Origin: an uncultured Clostridia bacterium
Lineage (GTDB): Bacteria; Bacillota; Clostridia; Christensenellales; UBA1242
Length of the DNA stretch: 64,000 nucleotides
Assembly (NCBI GenBank): GCA_947624415.1
Contig: CANQKH010000001.1
Coordinates: forward strand, 97,604-161,603
Direction of reading: 5' to 3'
The notes under the pieces were generated by a model, which worked only from the letters and a program-made list of their open reading frames with translations, was not told the origin of the DNA and did not search any database. A program made the translations under genes and the position numbers. Of the stretch, positions 1-7,515 are shown piece after piece. Within the stretch, counting starts at the first letter, position 1, and the number at the start of each line of letters is the position of its first letter.

Positions 1-1
1 T

Positions 2-1525
2 TGGAACGTTGGCATAAATACTGACGGCAAGAATTTCGACAGACTATTTTTAAGTTTCTTTTATAATTTTCTTCTTAATGACTATGTTTTAAAGGAAAAT
101 GTGAAAAATGAAGAGTTAGCTAAGGATCCTACATATATTGCCTTAAACAAACCTCAATATTCTGAGTTTACAATTTTTGAAAATTGTTTGGATGAAACAT
201 TATTAGAGAAAATTGAAACTTTTCTCGATAATGTTTGCAAGAATTATAAAGATATTCAAGAAGTATGCAAGCCAAGTTGGGGAGATGAAAATTTTGATAT
301 ATTTAAATATATATTTAAAGAGGAAATGGAATTGAAAGATAGGACGATATTTTCCGCATTAATCTTTTATTTGACACAGTCTGCATTTGACAAAGACAAA
401 TTGCAAGATTGGATGCACTTTGCGTGGAATATTACAGAAAATGCCAATATTGACAGTGTAAGTGTCTATGCTGGTGTATGTATATTATTTAAAGGCCTTG
501 CAAAATTTGCAAAGGAATATGCCGAGGAAACAAAAACAGACAAATTTGATATTTATGCCGTTCTTACACAAAAAAACATAATTACAAGTTCCACTCCTGC
601 AAAAATTGCAGTTACAGAAGAAATACTAAAAGCAAAGTTAATAACCCGAGATACTTCATGGCGGGACGCACTTTTAAAAGCAGAGGGACATCAATTTTTT
701 AAAGGTAGCATTGGGTTTTTGTTGCCCCCAAATGAGGATGTTGACAATATTGACCAAAACGAATTTTTGCACCGTTATTATATGGCGAATTGTTTCTTCG
801 ACCAAAATGGTATTGTGGCAAAATATAGAGAAGGGGGTCATAAATTTTTAAGGGCATTATTAAGTGGATATGGCAGAAGGGGAAACAGCGATGGTTTAGA
901 TATAACATATCACATAGCAGACAAAGATGAAAATGAACATTCTTTAAAAAAGATGTTGTCGTCAGACGCCGTGGTAAAAGAGGCAGTTTACGAGTGGTTC
1001 TCCCTTGAAAATGAGGAGGAAATAGCAAAAAGGCTTGATGAAGAAATTGCAACTTCTTCAAAGATTAGCGATCCACTTGCACGCAAACTTCATGAAGAAC
1101 TTTATAAAAAATGTGATTTGATAAACTGGATGCAGGAAACGGGTGCGATAAGATATAAAGAGGATTGCATATCAAAACCAAACAGCCAAATTTATCAAAT
1201 TTATGTAAAGGGATACAGAAATGAGATTATTGCCAGGATGGTGGATAAAGAGGGCTGGAAATGTAAAAATCGATGCACCATAAAAGAGGAAGAAAATAAA
1301 GACCCAAACAATGTAAAAATCAAAGAAATTCCTTACTTTTGGCCAAGCCGCGAAATAGAAGTAACGAAAGAATTGAATGGCCAGCAGATTGTATGTAAAT
1401 TTGATAAAGAAAACATCACTGTAGTAAACACCTCATGCTCTTATCCATACGCCCAAGAAGTGTTAAGCGAGGCTGACATCGACAAGTGTATAAATTGGAT
1501 TAATAAGCAAATTCAAAGTTTATAA
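2..1525 (+). CDS. 5'-truncated protein, possibly C-terminal part of a DUF262/GmrSD-like protein
   Basis: Frame of the 101..1525 ORF is open back to base 2 (WNVGINTDGKNFDRLFLSFFYNFLLNDYVLKEN...), and the listed start at 101 is a GTG inside it; segment LLKAEGHQFFKGSIGFLL is reminiscent of large DUF262 proteins (from memory). Confidence 0.45.
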   Translation, partial: WNVGINTDGKNFDRLFLSFFYNFLLNDYVLKENVKNEELAKDPTYIALNKPQYSEFTIFENCLDETLLEKIETFLDNVCKNYKDIQEVCKPSWGDENFDIFKYIFKEEMELKDRTIFSALIFYLTQSAFDKDKLQDWMHFAWNITENANIDSVSVYAGVCILFKGLAKFAKEYAEETKTDKFDIYAVLTQKNIITSSTPAKIAVTEEILKAKLITRDTSWRDALLKAEGHQFFKGSIGFLLPPNEDVDNIDQNEFLHRYYMANCFFDQNGIVAKYREGGHKFLRALLSGYGRRGNSDGLDITYHIADKDENEHSLKKMLSSDAVVKEAVYEWFSLENEEEIAKRLDEEIATSSKISDPLARKLHEELYKKCDLINWMQETGAIRYKEDCISKPNSQIYQIYVKGYRNEIIARMVDKEGWKCKNRCTIKEEENKDPNNVKIKEIPYFWPSREIEVTKELNGQQIVCKFDKENITVVNTSCSYPYAQEVLSEADIDKCINWINKQIQSL

Positions 1526-1557
1526 AATTTCATTTTAATTACAAATTAAAGATTATA

Positions 1558-1605
1558 AAAAAAGCGTCTTAGCGAATTTAAGTTTCACATTTAAGACGTT
1601 TTTTT
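1558..1605 (+). terminator. Rho-independent terminator
   Basis: CGTCTTA...TAAGACG stem followed by T7 run. Confidence 0.7.
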
Positions 1606-1757
1606 AATTATATTTTTAATTAAAAATTTTAATTTTTTTTGCAATTAATTTTTTTAATATTTTTATTATTTTAAAACTATTTCTTTAAAGCCTGCCATCG
1701 GCGAAAGAAATGGATTAATATTTATATATAAATATTTGATAATTTTAATATTTTTAT

Positions 1758-2729
1758 TTAATTTTGAATAAATAATTTTTCTTGTTTTAGAAGGGGATAA
1801 GATTTTAAATCTTCACTATCCAAATTTTCTTTTTTCATGTCAATTCCAGTTATTTGAGAATTGTTGTAAGTGGTGTAGTAATAGATGCCTTGGTCGGTGT
1901 TGCAACAAGAGGAATATATTGTGTATTCAAACCCTTTTTCAACTTTACAGCAACCTTTTTGCTGTTCAACGGAAGTTAGTATATGGAAAAATTGACTTAC
2001 ATTTTCTACTTCATTGTTTCCTGAAAGGGAATTTAATTTTGTAAATGATGCCTTTACAAATCTTGATGCAGATGAGAGGTCTCCTGGCAAACCGATACCA
2101 CCCATGCCACGACTATAAGGAACAAGATTAAGTCCTGGGCAAAATTTGTTGCAAGGTTCATCGCGTGTAACACTTATGAAGTTACTTAAATTTGTCATGT
2201 GAAAATCAAAAGTTGGATTGTTTGTGAGTATGCCCACTGGATTGTCATAAATTTTAAGACCATCTTTTAGTGGCTCAACCACAATGCAATCTTTTTTATC
2301 GGCAATAATCCAATGTAGAGGAGAATGAGGCAGTTCACTTGAAAAATTCTCATCACATATGTTTAAGTTTGCCACAACCTTTCTTGCCTGTTCTACATTT
2401 TTACACTTTGCCAAAATGTAAGGAATAAATTCAAAGGGTGCGACATTGTCCTTTCCGCGAATTTTCTTTGGGTAGAAAGCATTGGATGGAAAATTCAATC
2501 CAGCAATACTAAGTCCCACTTCATTTGTAGCATCATAATAAAGTGGGTAGTTATTTTGCACAAAAGCCATACCAATCATTGCATAATGCTTGTCGCATTT
2601 ATGAAGATGACGGAAGGCAAATGGAAAATTTCGAGGGGTTATAGTTACCCTTTCATTGTATGAAAATTCATAATCTAGGTTTCTTCCAAAATAAAAATCT
2701 TTACTTAAAAATGTTGCTGCTGTGCACAT
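1758..2729 (-). CDS. bsh: Choloylglycine hydrolase family (bile salt hydrolase-like)
   Basis: Start reset to MCTAATF (Cys2 nucleophile) preceded by AGGAG; FGRNLDYEFSYNE, NEVGLSIAGLNFP, LTNNPTFDFH, GLPGDLSSASRFVKASF all match Ntn-hydrolase BSH motifs; collinear with C. perfringens CBH as remembered. Confidence 0.92.
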   Translation of the reverse strand: MCTAATFLSKDFYFGRNLDYEFSYNERVTITPRNFPFAFRHLHKCDKHYAMIGMAFVQNNYPLYYDATNEVGLSIAGLNFPSNAFYPKKIRGKDNVAPFEFIPYILAKCKNVEQARKVVANLNICDENFSSELPHSPLHWIIADKKDCIVVEPLKDGLKIYDNPVGILTNNPTFDFHMTNLSNFISVTRDEPCNKFCPGLNLVPYSRGMGGIGLPGDLSSASRFVKASFTKLNSLSGNNEVENVSQFFHILTSVEQQKGCCKVEKGFEYTIYSSCCNTDQGIYYYTTYNNSQITGIDMKKENLDSEDLKSYPLLKQEKLFIQN

Positions 2730-2939
2730 AATTTTCTCCTTATACAAATTATAGCAAATCACCTTCAAAAATAAAAACAAATCGCCAGCAATTTTTTAAG
2801 TTGTGGGGAGAAATAATGATTTAAGATTTTTATGGGATTGTATTTTAAAATGTTAAAGGCATTCGGTCAAAGGAAAGATTATGGCAATTTAACAAAATTT
2901 ATATTCTTACATAAAATGTATTTTGTGAGGAGAAAAAAA

Positions 2940-3530
2940 ATGAATTGCAATAAATTTCAAAACAATAACAATCAGCAATGTCAAAATCTTTATCCTTCAC
3001 TTCTGGGGACTGAATGTGGTTGCACACAACCTGGTTTTGGCACGTCAAGTATAGTTGGACCAAGAGGTGCTACAGGTGCTACTGGTGCAACTGGTCCGAC
3101 AGGTGCTACTGGTGCAACGGGAGCAACAGGTGCCACAGGGAGTTCTGCTTTAAGGGCAATCGCCTTTTTTACTGCACCAAGCACAACAAATGCAGAGCCT
3201 ATACTCTTGCTTGAAAACTCATTTCCATCAGGCCAGACAGATATAACATTTGCAGGCGAGAATGGAGTTAATTTGACGGCTGGCACTTATATTATGAGGT
3301 TTGGTTCAACAGTTACAAGCACAAATGGGACACTGCCTACAATTTCTATTTCAGTTGATAATGTTGTTGAAAGTGGGACTATAAGGACAGGTGTTGCGTT
3401 TGGTTCAGCAAATTTGACGGGAGATGCCCTTATAACAATAAACACTAACTCACTTTTAACGTTCAATGTTACATCGGCCCCTGAATTGACTTATGATGAA
3501 AACTTTTTGATTATTTCAAAATTGGAATAA
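2940..3530 (+). CDS. Collagen-like-repeat surface/exosporium-type protein (BclA-like C-terminal domain)
   Basis: Start at MNCNKFQNN preceded by GAGGAGA; GPRGATGATGATGPTGATGATGATGATG; beta-rich C-terminal domain. Confidence 0.8.
   Translation: MNCNKFQNNNNQQCQNLYPSLLGTECGCTQPGFGTSSIVGPRGATGATGATGPTGATGATGATGATGSSALRAIAFFTAPSTTNAEPILLLENSFPSGQTDITFAGENGVNLTAGTYIMRFGSTVTSTNGTLPTISISVDNVVESGTIRTGVAFGSANLTGDALITINTNSLLTFNVTSAPELTYDENFLIISKLE
3057..3140 (+). repeat. Gly-Ala-Thr collagen-type triplet repeat (9-bp unit)
   Basis: Repeated ggtgctactggtgcaac units encoding (GAT)n. Confidence 0.85.
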
Positions 3531-3567
3531 AATTTGTAAGTCTTTAAAAATAAGATTTTGAAAATGC

Positions 3568-3606
3568 TAAAAAAAAGATTGAAGAAAATTCTTCAACCTT
3601 TTTTGT
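3568..3606 (+). terminator. Rho-independent terminator
   Basis: GGTTGAAGAA-type hairpin (ttgaagaaaattcttcaa) with flanking A and T runs; may act bidirectionally. Confidence 0.7.
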
Positions 3607-3830
3607 TTATTTAAAAGGAGGATTGCAAATATTTTTTAAAAAATCATATTAAAATGAGGATTTTTGCCACATTTTCTTGGTGGCGAAACACAATATTGAC
3701 ATTTTTTAAAATACAAGTGTTTGAAAGCATTATAACTGCTTATTCAAGAAAAGTCAAGATTTTATAATTCGTTGCCAACATGATTTATATATAATAATTA
3801 TAACATTTTAATTAAATATTGCTTAAATCC

Positions 3831-3861
3831 TTGACAAATTAGGGTTGTAAAATGATATACT
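3831..3861 (+). promoter_or_regulatory. Sigma70/A-type promoter of the SPFH-ESCRT-like-TIR operon
   Basis: TTGACA (3831-3836) followed by GATATA/TATACT (3854-3861), spacing 17-19 bp. Confidence 0.6.
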
Positions 3862-3903
3862 TATTACGTATAAAGTGTTTGGAATATATGCGAGGAGGTT
3901 TAG

Positions 3904-4821
3904 ATGTTTCAAAAAAAGAAAAGGCAGGTCATAAGGTTTGAACAAAATTTATGTAATGCCAGAGTGGATGACAATGATATTTTGTTTGTCCGAGTTACCG
4001 ATAAAATAACAGATAAAGATGCTTTACTTGAAGTCCCATTAACTCATATTGCATATGTGATTAAAGGTGGCGGTTATGGCAAGGTTTACAAAAGTGGAAC
4101 TTATCCCGTTTTTGAAGACAGCAAGGAAGTGAAAAATTGGCAGCAGGGAATTTCTGTTGATATAATCTATATGCCAAAAGACCCGAATGTTCCAATTAAG
4201 TGGGGGACAAACGAGAAAATTAAATATCGCGATGAAGCAAGCGGAAAGGTTGTTGGAGTTGCTGCTCACGGGGTGTTTGATGTTTCAATCTCAAACCCAG
4301 AGCAATTTTACAGAAAGGTTGTAGGTGCGAGAAGGGAGTTTAGTCTTAGAGAGTTTCAAGACAGATTTAGTGCAAACGTATTGAGTGAATTTACCGCTAT
4401 ATTCTTCCAAACTATTGAAGAACTCAAATTGACAAGCGACAAATTTGATGCCAACAAAAAAAGTATCCAAGAAAAAACGGGAAGGCTTCTAAACAGGAAA
4501 TTTGAGGATGAATGGGGAGTAAGTTTAAATAATTTTATTATTCAATACATAGGAATTTCTGATTTGGAACAGCCTGTGCGGGAACAAGAAAAACAAGAGG
4601 TAAAACAAGAGAAGGAAAAGCCTGCCCAAGCACGATTTTGTCCATACTGTGGTGCTGGCATAGATGAAGATGATATATTCTGCTCAAAGTGTGGCAAGAA
4701 AATAGCAAAAGAGAGTTTAACTTGCCCATCATGTGGGAAAAGAAATAACACCGATGCACAATTTTGTGTGTATTGCGGGAAAAAATTAAGCGAGGGGAAT
4801 CATGTGGAAGAAGAACAATGA
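3904..4821 (+). CDS. YdjI-like SPFH-domain protein with C-terminal double zinc ribbon
   Basis: WGTNEKIKYRDEASGKVVGVAAHGVFDVSISNPEQFYRKVVGARREF SPFH-like core; CPYCGAGIDEDDIFCSKCGKK and CPSCGKRNNTDAQFCVYCGKK ribbons; AGGAGG RBS. Confidence 0.8.
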   Translation: MFQKKKRQVIRFEQNLCNARVDDNDILFVRVTDKITDKDALLEVPLTHIAYVIKGGGYGKVYKSGTYPVFEDSKEVKNWQQGISVDIIYMPKDPNVPIKWGTNEKIKYRDEASGKVVGVAAHGVFDVSISNPEQFYRKVVGARREFSLREFQDRFSANVLSEFTAIFFQTIEELKLTSDKFDANKKSIQEKTGRLLNRKFEDEWGVSLNNFIIQYIGISDLEQPVREQEKQEVKQEKEKPAQARFCPYCGAGIDEDDIFCSKCGKKIAKESLTCPSCGKRNNTDAQFCVYCGKKLSEGNHVEEEQ

Positions 4822-5119
4822 TAAAATATTAAATGATAGAAATTTAATTGAAGAATGCGAAAAGGCAATCGACACATTAATCATTCTTGGTGAGGCTGAT
4901 GATGAATTAACGTCAAATCTAAAAATCATTAAGGAAAAGGTAAAATATCTTGTTCCAAGTAATGACGAAAAGATTTACGAATTTGACAAGAGGATTAAAA
5001 ATCTTATTGAAGATATGCGAATTGCACTGGTAAAGGCGGACAGGGAGTCAATGAAGAAACTTAGACTTATTCTTGCCGATTTGAGGATTGCCATAGTCGA
5101 TAGAAATTCAAGGATATAA
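4802..5119 (+). CDS. Small helical protein of the operon
   Basis: ORF overlapping the previous stop (translational coupling); predicted helical, no recognised family. Confidence 0.7.
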   Translation: MWKKNNDKILNDRNLIEECEKAIDTLIILGEADDELTSNLKIIKEKVKYLVPSNDEKIYEFDKRIKNLIEDMRIALVKADRESMKKLRLILADLRIAIVDRNSRI

Positions 5120-5129
5120 AGGTGAGTTT

Positions 5130-5720
5130 ATGTGGTTTTTTAAAAGTAAATATGAAAAATTATCTCGCGAAGAGGTGGTTGATGCAATTTGTAAACTTGA
5201 AACAGAAACAAAAAGCATTGAAGAAGGGCTAACCTCAAAGCAGGAAGAGATAGATGAACTTATGGAGAAGGGCAGGCAGGAAAAGAATAAAGAGGTCAAA
5301 CTGTTTTACGCAAAAAAAATAAATGCCCTAAAAACAGAAAGAGAACAAAGCGTGCAAAGAGCTTTGTATCTTATGTATAACATTCAACTTATGAATAAAT
5401 TAAAAACATCAATCGATGACAATCAATTCTTCAAGACTTCATCAAAGATACCGCTCAACAAAATGCTGGGCGACCAAAAAGCCCTTGCAAAGTTTTTGAA
5501 TAAGACGTTGGGGACAAGGACAAAGGCGGAAGATGTGCTTACTTCGGCAGATGAGGTTTTCAAAACGCTTGAAGAGTCATACGATAAAAATGAAAGCATA
5601 TATGGCATAAATGACAAAGACGATGCACTTCTATCCATGTTTGAGACAGAGGAACAATTAAACGAGGAAGAAGAAATGTTTACGACAAATGAGCAAAAGG
5701 CCAGCAGTGGCGAAAATTAA
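5130..5720 (+). CDS. ESCRT-III/PspA (Snf7)-like coiled-coil protein
   Basis: Basic/amphipathic helical hairpin KLETETKSIEEGLTSKQEEIDELMEKGRQEKNKEVKLFYAKKINALKTEREQSVQRALYLMYNIQLMNKL, acidic C-terminus. Confidence 0.55.
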   Translation: MWFFKSKYEKLSREEVVDAICKLETETKSIEEGLTSKQEEIDELMEKGRQEKNKEVKLFYAKKINALKTEREQSVQRALYLMYNIQLMNKLKTSIDDNQFFKTSSKIPLNKMLGDQKALAKFLNKTLGTRTKAEDVLTSADEVFKTLEESYDKNESIYGINDKDDALLSMFETEEQLNEEEEMFTTNEQKASSGEN

Positions 5721-5734
5721 AAGGAGAAAAGATT

Positions 5735-6292
5735 ATGTCAGCAAACAAAGAAATTGAAAAAAGAATGTTAATTAAAAGAACTATTTCAGCAATGGAAAAG
5801 CAAATTCAAAGGCTTGAAAATCAAAAAAGAACATACATAGAAGCAGGCAAACAGGCAAAACAAAAGGGACTTACTGCACAATATAACCTTGCTCTTTCGG
5901 GGCTTAGAATGACAATAAGCCAACAACGTCGTGTATATGAAATGAAACTCAATTTTGAAATAACATCGCAGATGAAGGATATGGCAAAAATGACAACAGA
6001 TTTCCTTTCTGGAATGAGTTCATTAAGCAAAGATATGATGAAACTCACAAAGGAATCGGAGTTTAATAAAGTTCAAAAGCAGTTTTCAGAGGCTATGGTT
6101 GGAATGGAAGTTCAAACTGAGAGAATGGAGGACTTTCTTGAAGAAACTCAATCTAGTTTTTCAAGTAATCTAACCAATGAAGAGGAAAGAAATGAACTTG
6201 ACGAGATGATGAATAACGAGGCCGCTATTGGCACAGGGGTTGACGGCGAGATTGAAAAGGAACTTGAAGAACTTAAGAAAAAAATGTTTTAA
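5735..6292 (+). CDS. ESCRT-III (CHMP-like) protein with C-terminal MIM1-like tail
   Basis: Long helical hairpin (basic N-terminus), QMKDMAKMTTDFLSGMSSLSKDMMKLTKESEFNKVQKQFSEAMVGMEVQTERMEDFLEE resembling CHMP helices; C-terminal DGEIEKELEELKKKMF resembles MIM1 (D/E)xxLxxRLxxL(K/R). Confidence 0.6.
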   Translation: MSANKEIEKRMLIKRTISAMEKQIQRLENQKRTYIEAGKQAKQKGLTAQYNLALSGLRMTISQQRRVYEMKLNFEITSQMKDMAKMTTDFLSGMSSLSKDMMKLTKESEFNKVQKQFSEAMVGMEVQTERMEDFLEETQSSFSSNLTNEEERNELDEMMNNEAAIGTGVDGEIEKELEELKKKMF

Positions 6293-6306
6293 TTTAGGGG
6301 AGAACT

Positions 6307-7491
6307 ATGCCTGATATTAGTTTTATAAATGAAATGTATGAAATTTATTATCGCAAAGCAAAGGAGTGTTTTGACAAAAAAGACTTAATGCTTGCAAAGC
6401 GATATTATTTTCTTGCAGCGGAACAAATGTTAAAGATGGCCCAAAACAGCGAAAATCAACTTCAAAAGGCAAGATTTAGCAGAGCCAAAAGTCTTATCGA
6501 TATGGCAGAAAGCATACAAGCAGGGAAGAGAACTGTCTCTGCAACGCCTGAGGAAGAAGAGGTCAGCGTTTCCCAAAATGAAAAAATATCTCTCGATGAG
6601 GCACTTTCAAGGCTTGCAAGACTTGAAGGATTGGGAAAAGTAAAAAGACAGGTTTGTGATTGGATTGACCAAATCAAGGTTTTTCAAATGAGAAAGGAAA
6701 GGGGAATGTCAGTTCCCGATATTTCTTATCACATGGTCTTCACCGGAAACCCTGGAACTGGGAAAACCACACTTGCAAGACTTATGGCACAAATATATTG
6801 TGCACTTGGAATTTTAAGTAATGGCAATTTGGTTGAAGTTGACAGAAGCGGACTTGTTGCCGGATATATTGGACAAACTGCGGTGAAAACCAAGGAGGCA
6901 CTTAAAAAGGCATATGGTGGAGTGCTGTTTATAGATGAGGCTTATTCCCTTGCCAATGGGAATGCCAATGACTTTGGACAGGAAGCAATTGAAACAATAT
7001 TAAAGGAAATGGAAGACAAACGTGATGACCTTGTTGTAATTGTTGCAGGATATGATGAGCCAATGGAGAAGTTTATTGCCTCAAACCCAGGTCTTAAATC
7101 ACGGTTTAAGAATTTCTTTCATTTTGAGGACTATAACGGTGAGCAATTATTCAATATCTTCCAAAAATTTTGTGATGAGAATGAATATAGTATAGAATCT
7201 TCGGCGGAAGATGTTTTGAGGAAGTATTTTGGGCATTTGTATGACCATAGAACGAAAAATTTTGGCAATGCAAGGGAAGTTCGAAATTTCTTTGAAAATA
7301 TAGTAACAATACAATCCAAACGTGTTGTAAATTTATCAGAACCAACAAATGAAGATTTGCAGATGATAAAATTTGAAGACCTTCCAAACAGTGTATTTGA
7401 AACATTGGAAAATGAAGAAAATGACCAAAATGACAATTACGATGAGGTAAAAACTGAAACAAAAGAGGATAACCCACCACCAAAAGATTAA
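6307..7491 (+). CDS. CbbX/SpoVK-type AAA+ ATPase with N-terminal MIT-like domain
   Basis: Walker A GNPGTGKTTLARL, Walker B GVLFIDEAYSL, SRF motif; N-terminal FINEMYEIYYRKAKECFDKKDLMLAKRYYFLAAEQMLKMAQNSENQLQKARFSRAKSLIDMAESIQ looks like a three-helix MIT domain. Confidence 0.85.
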   Translation: MPDISFINEMYEIYYRKAKECFDKKDLMLAKRYYFLAAEQMLKMAQNSENQLQKARFSRAKSLIDMAESIQAGKRTVSATPEEEEVSVSQNEKISLDEALSRLARLEGLGKVKRQVCDWIDQIKVFQMRKERGMSVPDISYHMVFTGNPGTGKTTLARLMAQIYCALGILSNGNLVEVDRSGLVAGYIGQTAVKTKEALKKAYGGVLFIDEAYSLANGNANDFGQEAIETILKEMEDKRDDLVVIVAGYDEPMEKFIASNPGLKSRFKNFFHFEDYNGEQLFNIFQKFCDENEYSIESSAEDVLRKYFGHLYDHRTKNFGNAREVRNFFENIVTIQSKRVVNLSEPTNEDLQMIKFEDLPNSVFETLENEENDQNDNYDEVKTETKEDNPPPKD

Positions 7492-7515
7492 AAATAAATT
7501 TAAGGATAAGTGATT

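Noticed and set aside
3014-3214. + strand ORF with RCYRCYWCNW repeats
   Set aside because: Alternate frame through the collagen repeat
2990-3286. Antisense ORF of 98 aa (APVAPVAPV repeats)
   Set aside because: Mirror reading of the collagen GAT repeats; no RBS, the sense frame is clearly coding
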